This document shows, in pieces, positions 33,041 to 48,500 of a stretch of DNA of 64,000 nt; position 1 is the first letter of the stretch; each line of letters opens with the position of its first letter. Under the pieces are notes generated by a model. That model was not told the origin of the DNA. It worked only from the letters and a program-made list of their open reading frames with translations, and ran no database searches. This DNA is from Antedon bifida (Eukaryota; Echinodermata; Crinoidea; Comatulida; Antedonidae): NCBI GenBank assembly GCA_963402885.1, contig OY727093.1, positions 5,281,501 to 5,345,500 of the forward strand. The letters are read 5' to 3'. A program made the translations under genes and the position numbers.

Positions 33041-35386
33041 AATTCAAATCCCCATTTTGTAACCATGAGTGCGGGTCCATTTAAACAAGATGGGCAAGCT
33101 GTAAATTTTATTAATCTACTATGTATGTATATGCATATTGTTTACTAATTGAATTTTAACCCTAAATAACACTGTATAAGTAAGTCTTTTATAAAATTTC
33201 AGTGGTTAGAGGTTCATATTTATTATTAGGATTTTTACAGGCACATTTAAAAATAGATTAGAAAAATATGGCATAAGCAGAATTATATCATCAATAAGAA
33301 TATACAAAAGGAGCGGCGTGACGGGAAGAGACCAACCGGTGAAAAAGTACCTTTAGAGCGGTCAGAACACAATTACAAATTCATAAGTTTATTTTTAGTT
33401 AATTATTGTATATATATATAGGCCTATTACAAAGTGTTATTAAATTTGACGACATTTAGACTGAAAATTAACTTTATCCGATTTTTACATCGGCCGGGTT
33501 TAACGCTAAGCCGCCTGTCCTATTCTATTCTGAATTGTACCACCAATAAGACATGCTATCAAAGTGTAAGATAAGACAAAAAAATCTCTCAGCACCAAAT
33601 TTTTGGTTTGGCGGTATATATATATATCATTTTTTATCACAATTTGAGAAGAAAATGCATTCAAATTAATTGGTATATTTTAAAAGTATAGAACATTATA
33701 CGAGTAGGCCTATTTATATTATTACACCACACATCAATAAAATACGTAATATCAGGGGAAAGTTTACAATAATGTGTCCGTGGTCGCTCGCCGTGACGAG
33801 GATGGGCCTATAACCATGCGTTTGTCATGATCGCAATAATTACACTTGACATGTGTGCGTTTATGAAAGGTAAACCCAATTTTCTTGCTATTGGTTGGTG
33901 GATCAGTTCAATTTTTGCACTCCAAAAAATGTTCATTAATAAAATAATTTCAAGAATCAGCATGCTGAAAAACGTTGAATTATAGATTAACAAAAAAAGA
34001 GTAACATACAATCTAAAATATTTGCATCGCTTACCGTACCAATACAAGAGGTGCCATTCATCATGAATTTTACGTGCGATAGTAATATTTCCGGCCATAG
34101 TGCCAGTGAACTAAATTTGTTTCCGTCGCAAGCACCACTAGGGGGAGGGGGGCTGTAAATACTTTGTGTCCGATCACGCCCTCACCCCCTACAAAAATAG
34201 TCTGTCCCGCATTTTAAATCTCTCAGGTTGGTAAATATGGTGGTCATCGTTAAATTGGTTATTACAACAATTAAATACTTTATAAGTACCGTAAAACGAA
34301 CTCGCTCTAAAAATAACAGAAATTGCATATTTAACTTAGGACTTTGTTTATGTTTAATTTTAGGTTTGGTATATTGGAACAAAATTAGAGCAGTAAAATG
34401 AGCATTGTTAAAAAGATGAATCTGTCATTGAGTAAGATGAAACTTAAATTGAATTAAAAACCGACATTCTTAATAATCATACTTAGAGATGCAAATCATC
34501 AAAATAATGTTTATATGAAATGTAAACACTTTTATAGCCTATGCATGTACGCCTGTGCCATGTTATGCTTTTAAACAATTATCCAGTATAGTATGACCCG
34601 TGCCGGGTATTTTCTTTTTAATACCCTCGATGGAAAATTCCCTTGATCATTTTGAATTTATATCGCCATCTTTTGACCTTGTGTTATTTCTTATTAATTG
34701 TATATGGCAATTGAAATAAAACCTTAAATCATACTACAAAAATACACCGTAATTTATCAAAGTAAAAATGTGAAAGAAAACACAGTAGGTTTCTACAATA
34801 TACAGCAAATAGTATCTTTAAATACCCCTTTAAATACAGTTAAAAATCCATGGAATAAAATATATAGAGGGCAGCAATCAGGAAATCGTTTGTATTATAT
34901 GCAGTTTTTCAATATTTATTATAAATTTGACGTAATTACCCACAGTAAAATGGAATAGCCCGTGCTATTCTTCAACAGGCAATACCTCAAGACAAATACA
35001 ATGTATGCCTCACTCTCAGGGACGTGCTGCAGCAAACCGCAATTGTTTTATTTCGGAAGAGGATGGATTCGGAGGAGTAGTGTTGCTGCATGTGTGTTGT
35101 TTTGTAGATGATAGTGTTGATGTTTTTTGTAAATTGTAAATATTTACTGTCTTTAAACACTGCAAATAAACCTCATGCACTTTTGCCGCTTTTGCTTTGT
35201 ACTTGAAATAGGCGTTTTACAATCAGAAGGTCTTAAATAGATCCCCGATATGTTTAGGCCTAGCCTATTCTAAATTCCTATTCTAAACGGTGCGCAACAT
35301 CGTGTGCGCCACCAACTTCTGGTCTACCTAGGCCTACCGACACAATCTTTTGTGTGACAGACGTAACGTTTTAAATCAGGGTGTTT
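33041..35386. other. Spacer between satellite and NABP gene
   Basis: No gene is confirmed. A start-like stretch on the minus strand (34098 down to 34035) is listed separately. The stretch 34970-35038 is the inverted partner of 25688-25756. A further tract with TAGGCCTA motifs lies at 35250-35345, just upstream of the NABP start. Confidence 0.4.
34035..34098 (-). CDS. Possible first coding exon on the minus strand, weak
   Basis: Reading leftwards from 34098, an ATG in good context (ACTATGGCC) opens 21 codons starting MAGNITIARKIHDEW and containing HLLYWY, then the donor-like G|GTAAGCG. The downstream frame looks like ordinary AT-rich intron. No second exon was found before the satellite, and the peptide is not recognised. 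Confidence 0.2.
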
Positions 35387-35412
35387 TGATTGATTGATTG
35401 ATTGATTGATTG
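35387..35412 (+). repeat. ATTG microsatellite just before the NABP start codon
   Basis: About six TGAT/ATTG tetranucleotides end five bases before the ATG at 35417. It is inside the presumed 5' leader. A change in copy number would alter the leader but not the protein. Confidence 0.8.
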
Positions 35413-35416
35413 CGTC

Positions 35417-38246
<2,830 letters not shown>

Positions 38247-38595
38247 AACATATAAGTTTGGTTTTTTTTTTCAAATAAAGATACTGTATATCTTTTGAAA
38301 ATGCTCAAGCAAGAATTTAATTTCGATAACATTTTTGAAATTTAGTACTGTATGTCTAACTTGTTCTAGGATTTTTTTGATTTTTTTTATAACAATACCA
38401 TTTAAGGGAACGATGGGTGGTCTGCGGTTTCATCTTAAATAATTTAAGTCTATGATATTCAGAAGATAGTTTCGTTGAAACCAAAATATGATAATGAATT
38501 AATAGGAAATACTGTATACAGTATTACTTTATGGGAGAATTATGTATCTTTTTTGTTTGAATTAATGCATATTAAATATGTATTTATTTTATTTT

Positions 38596-38621
38596 AATAA
38601 AGTATTATTTTGTTAAATAAA
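38596..38621 (+). terminator. Poly(A) signals of the NABP gene
   Basis: Two AATAAA hexamers at 38596-38601 and 38616-38621 are followed by TGTGTCTG-type GU-rich sequence at about 38634-38640, a standard cleavage and polyadenylation arrangement. The implied 3' UTR is about 390 bases. Confidence 0.6.
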
Positions 38622-38879
38622 GTGCATTTATAATGTGTCTGACTGAAAACTGTTTGTGTTCTTGTTTTTTTATTGTAAACTTATTTAATTTTGAGAAATA
38701 TTTTGGCCATAATTGATTTATAAAGTATGTAATGTACTGTTTTATTCAAATTGATTTTTATGTCAATCAGAAAAATTAGAGTGTATTCGTATTGCGTATC
38801 TCACAGTGCGTAAATTATGCGTCTGTACAAAAAGGCTACATTCTAATCTGGGTCATGTGTGTGTCAGGTTTATTTATTA

Positions 38880-38976
38880 TGTTCGCCGCGCCTCCTGTCG
38901 GTCGTGTAGTAGGATCGTAGAGAAGTTACGATGGACCCTTTCTAAATAAAGTAGCTTTTTCACGACCAAATCAAAG
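38880..38976 (+). other. SLC35F5: Non-coding first exon of the SLC35F5 gene with a uORF
   Basis: A GC-richer stretch (TTCGCCGCGCCTCCTGTCGG) leads to the donor CAAAG|GTAAAT at 38976. The acceptor TTTTTACAG at 39532 starts a second leader segment, 39533-39576, just before the ATG. The exon contains a minimal upstream frame, ATG GAC CCT TTC TAA, at 38931-38945. The transcription start is not determined. The NABP poly(A) signals lie about 260 bases upstream. Confidence 0.5.
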
Positions 38977-39576
38977 GTAAATTTCCAAATCTTAATGTAG
39001 TTTACATGTTTGAATAAAAATTGTGTATTTGAAATAGCTGTAACTACTGATCATTTCTAAATTGGAATGAAATAAATCCGTTAAAATGTCTACTCTACTT
39101 ACTAGGCTAGGCCTAGGTAAGAAGGTAGGCCTAACTAGCTAGGCTACTAGGCCTAGGCCTAGCCGTCAGACAGTAGGTTACGCCTCCCTAGGCCGAGGCC
39201 ATATATGCAGTAGGCCTAGGTAATAAACCCCCACTGCTAGCCTAGATAGATGGTACCATGTATAGATAAGAAAACCTCTGTAAATACTTAGAATACATTT
39301 AACATTAGGCCTACTGTACATTCACAATTTTCAAATCCCCCATAAGTTCAGAAAGAAAAGACAAGTTGCAAATGACATGTGATGGGTCACATGTAAATTG
39401 TAAGGTAAAAGCTTTTTAAAGACCAAACATCAGGAAGCAAGGATAAACACAAAATCTGGTTTATTTTATTCCAGATCTACAGACAGTACAAACCATAAAA
39501 ATTATATTTCTTGTTTTTACAGTAGTTTTAGTCAAGTAATTTCAATAGTTAAAGTTGAACTCGAAAAAACTCTAAA

Positions 39577-42500
39577 ATGAGTTTAACAAGCGGACTGACA
39601 CGTTCCAGGCGGTTGACACTAGGGGTGTTTGTCCTCCTGCTGGTGGATGTTATCTGGGTGTTATCGGCAGAACTCACAGGTGTAAGTATTACCAATTGCA
39701 TTTGGAATCATTATTATTAAGTTGAATTTCACATCCATTTTTATTAATTAATAAAAACAAAATTTATCTTGCATTATATTAAAGAACACATTTTAAAATG
39801 TCTTTTATGTTGACCAATTGTATCTAAAGCTCTGTCTACACTACAGTATCTAACCATTTTGACAAAAAAAGTGTTATGTACCCTGCCCAAGTATGGTAGT
39901 GATATACCTAAATATGGTAGTGATATACCTAAATATGGTAGTGATATGACATCATGTCCATACAGTATATGGGCACATCACATTTTTTTTGTCACATAAA
40001 GTTTGATGGTTTAGACAGATCATTAGATTTTGAATCGCCACCTACTGTACAGGTTAACAACGTTTATTAAATTAATTTTCTTTATCTGTGTTTGCCTTTT
40101 ATAGTATACCTTTAAAGAATTCAACAAGCCATTTTTCACCACGTATGTCAAGACCTCAATGTTTATGCTGTATATGTTGGGTTTTTTATTCTGGAAACCT
40201 TGGCAGAGACAATGTATGGAGTGCATGCAAAGAGCAAACAAACCTCATAATTTGGTAAGTGTTTACTGCACTAAAGCTCTGTCTACACTATCAAACTTTA
40301 TGTACAACAAATGTGATGGACATGATGATGTCATATCACTACCATATTTAAGCATATCACTACCATATTTGGGCACATCACACTTGTTTTGTCAAACTAG
40401 TTTGATAGTGTAGACAGAGCTTTAAGCAAGATAAATATAAATACATCTTGTACTACATGTGTTTTCTCATTTATATAATAATATGCAAAAGTGATCAGTT
40501 ATATTTGCTACATAAGCTAATATTTTATTTATTATTATCATATCAACATTAAGTGTCATTTTTCCAGATTGTAAGTGGTGATCATTCATCCAGTGAAGAA
40601 GATTTACCTGAAGATCATACATTGGTATAAATCAGTCTTTTTAATTATTTAGATATACCAATCTGCCATATCATGGCATATGATTAAATTCCTCATGTGT
40701 TATTAAATTCCCTGTATTATTAAATTACCTATATTATTTAAATTTCCCATATTTAAATTTCTTTAGATATGACCAATCTATCATATCATGGCATATGATT
40801 ATATTAAGGTTATTTAAATTTCCTATATTATTAAATTCAACATATTAAATTTCCCATATTATTTAAATTCCTCATATTATTTAAATTCTCCATATTATTT
40901 AAATTCAACATATTATTTAAATTTCCTATACTATTTAAATTTCCCATATTATTTAAATTCCCCATAATGTTTAAATCCCCTATATTATTTAAATTCCCCA
41001 TATTATTTAAATTTCCTATATTATTTAAATTCCCCATATTATTTAAATTTCCCATATTTTTTAAATTCAACATATTATTTAAATTCCCCTTATTATTTAA
41101 ATTCCCCTTAATATTTGAATTCTCCATATTATTTCAATTCCCCATATTATTTAAATTCTCCATATTATTTAAATTTCCTATATTATTTAAATTCAACATA
41201 TTATTTAAATTCAACATATTATTTAAATTATTATATCTTATAGTTACCTATAAGGTAATTTCCATATTGTAATTATTACATTATATTTTTTAGAGTGATC
41301 CTTTGTATGTGCCTGTCAAATTTGATGATAGTGACAAAGTTAGTAGCAGAAGTGACAGTTTTAGTGACTCTGCTGACCCTTGTAAGTTAGAAATTGGTGA
41401 CAATTTATCTATTAGATTGACATATGGAGCAAGTGGGTGTTGGGTAGACAAGTGGTTAGGACACAGAGAGAAATGAGTACCTGGTTGAAAATACAAGGGA
41501 AGATAAGGCAGCGTGGAAAGGAACTGGCCACCCTACCACATAATGCAGGATCTTAGTAAAATGAGCCCCTAACAGCTCATTCCCCTACATTCAGAAATGA
41601 ATACGAAACTTACTTATTAATGGTTGCTTACAAGTTTCTCAAAGCGCTTGCGAAATAATACTTGCAGTGCTCAAAAAGAAGGAACTACAGTAGATCTCAA
41701 AACAGACTAGACGAATAAGCCTAGTATTGACTCCAATTTCCATGGGATTTTCACAATAATATGTTTGCTCCCCTCTAGTATATAGTAAAATTAAAGGAGT
41801 TGATTTAAAAAACTACACAGCACCCTGTTTTAAGTTTTACAAATTTGTTTTCTTCTTTCTACAGCAAAACATGTGAGATTCAGTAATATAATGGAGGTTC
41901 GACAGTTATCAGGTGAGAATGGTGTCCTTTTGAAATAGTGAAACTGGAGTTTAGTGTGTAATAATGCGCTACTGTAATGCTGTATTTTTCGTGTCGTGTG
42001 TGTCACCTTGCCCTTGATTGGACATTAGTAGCGACTTTTTTTTCACAACACAGCATGTGACTATGCAAGGTTTGAATTTATTCTGCACCTGCTCAGAACA
42101 GAAGATGACTATGAGACACAAAAGCTGCATAGTCACTTGGAACGTTATGAAAACAAATTCAATTCAATAACATTTATTAATTTCAACAATGGAAAAATAA
42201 CACTACATATATAATATAATTAAAACCATTAAGTTTATGGTCCGAATTTTTAAATTGTTCTTATATGTACACTTGCCAATTTTAACAGTCTAGTCTATTC
42301 AAGGTGTGCTGAACATGTACAGTAGGCCTACATGTTAATTGTAGACACATTTAAATGTTATAACCCCATTTAATGATATTATATTACTACTTGTAGAAAA
42401 AGAGGCACACGAAGCAGTGTTGGCACGGTTGTCGTACACCGCCAGCTTACGTGCTCAGCAGGAAGAAGAAGCCAGACTTAATAGTAAATTAACTGTACCA

Positions 42501-45500
42501 CAAGTTGCCAAAGTCAGTCTTATGTTTTGTTTAGTGGTAAGTTTTTGTTTTTTTTTCTTGTTGTCCTGTGTACATATGTTGAAATTGATTTTGACCAAAT
42601 GAGTGAATGAAAAAAGTGAATAGGTTATTGATTATTGTACTGATGATGAAAACTGATTCTTGAAGCAAGTCTCTTAAATTTAAGACTGTATCGTTATTAA
42701 ATGCCTTGTTATATTTATGCTCATCTGTAATTTTGGTGGTATTAAACTGTAAACGAAAACAAGCTGATTTTACGATTATTCTTGAAATTTCTTTCATGCA
42801 ATGTCTTCTTTTTATTTTAGTGGTTTCTGGGTAATTTATCGTACCAAGAGGCGATTGACGATACGCAGGTGGCTGTTGTACAGGTGTTTTCATCAACCTC
42901 AGGTGAGAACAAATTAATCAAATCTCTTGAATGTAATTTCAACAAGAGTTGGTTGAAAATACTAGGGAGGATAAGGCGGCGTGGAAAGGAACTGGCCACC
43001 ACATAATGCAGAGGCTTAGTACAATGAGCTCCTAACAGCTCTGCTCATTCCCCTACGTTCAGAATGAACCTTTACTTCTTTTTTTATTAGATTTCAAAAC
43101 ATTACAGTGTGTATTGTAACCTAATTATATTTATATTTCCTCAGGTTTATTTACTTTGATTTTAGCTGCTATTTTCCCCAGTTCAAGTGGTGATAGGTTT
43201 ACAATATCAAAATTATTTGCAGTTTTATTAAGGTAAGTACCTTTATAATTCCTATCTAAATAAAGTTTTATAAAGCATGTAGAATTCGGGCATTAAATTC
43301 AAATTCCTGGACACATTGTCTAGAACGTGATAATGGTTCCCATTTCGTCATGCATAAGATCCATGACTACAGTGAGGTCCGAAATTTTCAAATTTAAAAA
43401 ATGTTTTTATTTTTCTCCAGATCAATACTGATCTTCCTGACAATTCATAGCCAATGTCATTTGGTTTCATCAAGTTAGTCTGTAGGAAAATTCTGTACAG
43501 TAGTTTAAACTATAAATGTTGACAAAATTCTCTGGATGCCAATCTGAATAAATTGATGTCTCGAAATGATGATGGTGGTTTGTTGGGAGGCTCCCACCTG
43601 AGGGCATAGTTCATGGACTATACCATTTGTGGAGAGGGTGTTCAATGAAAATTTCTACTAACATGACTACCAACACCACTTTTGGTTTGTGTAATTTATA
43701 ATTTTGTTTTGTTTTAGCCTTGGTGGGATTACTTTAATCAGCCTGTCAGGGAATGGAGCAACTCATGAACACTTCAAACTAGGCTCACTATGGGCACTGT
43801 GTGGCGCAGTCTTGTATGCTATCTACATGGTAATGCTAAAGAAAAAAGTTGATAACGAAGATAGAATCGATATCCCTATGTTTTTTGGTGAGTTATATAC
43901 CTGCTATATATAAACCATTTATTATTTAAAAGCCTATTTTTTTATGATACTTACCATGATTTTAATAAATGTGGAAGTTCATTTCATCAAAAGGAAGCAA
44001 TTTTAAAAGTACAACCTCACTTTACACATGTAATAACCCTTTTCTGAAAATCTTTAGTCCTTGAATTACAATCTGAAAATATTTAGGCAAATTCCCATGG
44101 AAAATATAAGCGAATGAATTCACTATCCTTCTTAATTGTGGCAATCCTGTTCACAAGACAAACATATACACAAGATGCTCTACATAAACAAAGTCTTATT
44201 ACAAGTCTTTGGGAGTGGAGTTATAATTTGTCATTAAAAAAAATCTGACATAACAGTGCTTGAACCCAGGACACTTGGATTGGTAGCCAAGCATCAAAAC
44301 CACCAAGCCACAACTTCACTACACATATTATGTATGTCAATCTACACTATTCCCTTTAGGAATAATTTGGTAATCATGCTGCAGTTGGTCTATTGTATAT
44401 CTGGCACATAAATAATGATAACACCGCTAATGTTTAACATCTTTTTTTTATATTAAGGATTTGTTGGTCTTTTTAATTTTCTGATAATTTGGCCGGGATT
44501 TTTTCTAATGAGTAATCTTCACCTTGAGTTGTTTGAGCTACCTTCTAGAAAAGTGTGGTGCTATATACTTGTCAACGGCTTAATTGGTACCGTCTTGTCA
44601 GAATTCCTGTGGTTGTGGTAAGTGGTACTTTTTACCTTTTTTTTCTTTAACAAATAAACATACAATAAATACAAAGCCATGCAACGCTATAGGTATCAAT
44701 ACAATATCAATAAAAATAAGTAAGCAAAAAGATGAAATGACCAGGCTAATAGAAAATTAAGAATTAGATTTAAAATGCAAAATCTTCAATATAATTCAAT
44801 AAATATTTCAATCAATCAAAATAACATTTATTTCCTTCATTCATAAACAAACATAAATATTATTTATCACCTTCTTTTCAGTACAATTCGGGTCATTTTG
44901 ATACCCCATGTGTATTGATGTGTGCAATAGGAAATGTATAATGGACAAACGTACAAACTTTTTTATTTATAATATTTATTCAAAAGTTGGGTTTTTCAAT
45001 TTGCATTTTAATTAATCTTGAGAAATACAGATTGGTGTTTTTATCTGCCATTTCACAGCACTGTGTATTTCAGTGATATTAAAATGTGTTGACAATTAGT
45101 AAAGAATTTTTACGGTTCAATTAACCCCTATTTAACATGCCATACTGAATTTATTCTTCATTAATCAACATTATGAAGAAACAATCTTGATAAGTTTAGA
45201 TTAAGAAGATGGTAAATGAAAAGAATTGTGATATTGTCCAGTTAGACACGCATACATCCTGCCTATGTGTGCTAAGCTAGTCTAGGGTATCTTGCACCAG
45301 CTGTGAGGGGGTGAAGGAAGCACTCATTAGCCCTCTTATCTCTGTCTCCAGATAACTCTCATCAAACTACTTGGCTAAAGACTGTTGGCAGGTTAATATT
45401 AAAATAGTTTATTAACACTGTACATACTATATTAAAAAGATTAAAATATGCTTTCATGACAGATATATTACATATCACATTCACAAATAAACATTCAATA

Positions 45501-48500
45501 AAAATTAATTGAATATTGTCAAGCAACCAATTTTATATTTGAACATTCTTTGATTTGCATAAATCTAGATCAAACTTTATGTGATGTGCCCATATATGGA
45601 CATGATGATGTCATATCACTACCATATTTAAGCATATCACTACCATATTTAGGCACATCACACTTTTTTTTGTCAAACTAGTTTGATAATGTAGACAGAG
45701 CTTTACCGTACACCAGATTTTGTAAGCAGTTTCTGCATGAATTGAATAGTTTTAATATTATACCCAAAATATAATCCAATGTTCGCATATCATCCCACCT
45801 CTTTTTCAGGCTTAATTTTTACACAAAGAATTATACCATTACCATATTTGGTAACTGTACTGTGGTCTGTTTATTCAGAATACAATTAGAAAAAACAGCA
45901 CGTTGCCTCTAATTTTGAGGATAGTGACTTGAAAGCAATATTAAGATTACAGATACCATCCCTTAAGGTCTTTAACCTAAATACAGCCGTGACCACATTG
46001 TCACGCTTTAGTAGCTTTAAATGTCAACATATCACAACTCATCATGCCATTTCTCATTTCTTCATACCGAATGATAAAATTGTTTTCATAGGGGGTACAG
46101 CAACGCTTCCGGCAGGATGACATTGTCTCTGGTCATTTTATCCAATAGGAGTCTGTATGGACAAGCAGTCCCATTGGGGAATATCTGGGGCAAATGTTTC
46201 AAGCAACAATTAATTTGTTCTGAGCCTTAAGTTATATTAGAGAGATTTGGATTTGCAACAACTTAGGACTTTTAAATCATGCAATTTATACATCATTTGT
46301 TTTCATCCACAAATATTAAGATTTTTTAACAACAGTACACCCAAATAAAGTTTAAATGTTTGTGGTACAGAATGCAAGGTTGTCACATGTACCTATAATT
46401 GACAAAATTTTAACTTGACGAGAATTACTGAAACAAACTCAAATGCATGCACACAGTAAATTAACATGTCTTCAATCAAAATATTGAGTATTATCTTATC
46501 TTATGATCTATTATCAAGGTCACTAAAAATTTGTTAAGCACAAATTACAGCCATAAGTAAATGAAAATCAAAGATCCTTTCTACGCCATTACTACAATAC
46601 AGTGAGGACATATATCGTCATCGAGTATGGCCATGTACAATAAATTATGTAATAAAGATAAGATGACCTTTTCTCATGGAAATGAAAGTGGTTTTATATC
46701 TTTGGTCTACAGTTAATAGGTAACCTTTAATATTTGTTTCATCTTCATAACAATCTTATTTTTATCCACATTTGAATAAAAATGTAATTTGTGGTGTGTG
46801 ATCTTAGTTGTATTGATCGAGAACATGTGATAGAAACACTGTCATATGCTGATAGCTGGTCCAGGAATTGAAACATTATCAGCAGTTGTGTTGTCTAATA
46901 CTGTAACTAGAATCCCTATAGTATTAGAGGAAACTTTTAGCACCCAACAAATTGTCCCCTTAATAGGAGTGTCCCCTGAATAAGGGTTGCTGTAGTAGTG
47001 TTGATATATTGCCTTTCTTCCCTTCACATTAAGGTGTCCCTTTAATAGGTGTGTCCCCTGAATAGGAGTTGATATAGTTGCCACTCTTCCTTTCACAGTA
47101 AAGTGTCTCCTTAATAGGAGTGTCCCCTGAATAAGAGTTATAGTGTTAATATATTGCCACTCTTCCTTTCACAGTAAAGTGTCCCCTTAATAGGAGTGTC
47201 CCCTGACTAAGAGTTATAGTGTTAATATATTGCCACTCTTCCTTTCACAGTAAAGTGTCCCCTTAATAGGAGTGTCCCCTGACTAAGAGTTATAGTGTTA
47301 ATATATTGCCACTCTTCCTTTCACAGTAAAGTGTCCCCTTAATAGGAGTGTCCCCTGAATAGGAGTTATAGTGTTAATATATTGCCACTCTTCCTTTCAC
47401 AGTAAAGTGTCCCCTTAATAGGAGTGTCCCCTGACTAAGAGTTATAGTGTTAATATATTGCCACTCTTCCTTTCACAGTAAAGTGTCCCCTTAATAGGAG
47501 TGTCCCCTGAATAGGAGTTATAGTGTTAATATATTGCCACTCTTCCTTTCACAGTAAAGTGTCCCCTTAATAGGAGCGTCCCTTGAATTATGGGTGTCCA
47601 ATAGGAGCTGGTATTTATAGTGTACTTGGTTATACAGGGCATATAGAAGTGGTCTATTTTAAGTAGTCTTAATTGGACTGGTCCTTAATTGGAGAAAGAC
47701 CTGTGTCATTTCATAAACCACTTTCTGTTTATGCAAGCAGTTACTTTAGTAGACATCTATTAAAGAATTGACCCACATTTAACCTATCGCAGTCCTTAAG
47801 TAAATATCAATAATTGTATAAAGTGTAAGAATACACCGATTGCATATTATCAGCTCCATGGTCACAATATAATATAACCAATCCATTGAATATGTGCCAT
47901 ATACTTAACATGTTTAGTTGTATTCTGTTTCTTCAGTGAGCTGTGCCTCTTTGCTTTTGTTTGTTTACTTTACAATATTTTCTTATCTTTTCATACTGTT
48001 TGCTTTGTGTAATTTTCTCATGGGCTTATGGTATTATGTAGTTGTTGACTTCTTTAGTGTTGACTAGTTTCTTCATTCAGTTCAGTAACATTTATTGGTA
48101 TTCAGAGTATTGGTTTTTTTAATATATTTTTTGTTGTCATACGCATCTAACAGCAAGTAACTTATCAATTACAGGATGGATAAACTATTTTATAATTTAT
48201 CATGCTTATAAAGTCTCATTTGAGGATTTAGTTAGCACTAAACCTGGAAAAAATTGTGAAAACCCTTCATATGAACCTAAAACACCACAAAAAAAAGTTC
48301 TAAGGGAAACTTTTTTATGCCGCTTTTTTTAAAATGGCCGCTTACAACTTGATATGCTTATATCTTGGTAACCATCAGTCACAGAGACTTGGTTTAGATC
48401 TTAAATTTTTTAGAATGGAATCGTCGTCGTTGTCCTGTGAGTCATGACTGACCCTTTGTGCTCCTGCTTATGATGACATTCCACCCATCTCTATCCTGAG

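Noticed and set aside
33064..33100. Possible start exon MSAGPFKQDGQA with donor-like GTAAAT
   Set aside because: Only 12 codons, directly at the satellite edge, with no partner exon found.
33808..34098. Full 96-codon minus-strand frame as one protein
   Set aside because: After residue 21 the sequence looks like AT-rich intron translation. Only the first 64 bases are kept, as a weak exon candidate.
40837..41272. Frames of about 100 codons on both strands encoding GNLNNM or FKFPIL repeats
   Set aside because: By-product of an 18-bp tandem repeat lacking stops; no splice signals or homology, and it lies inside a well-defined intron.
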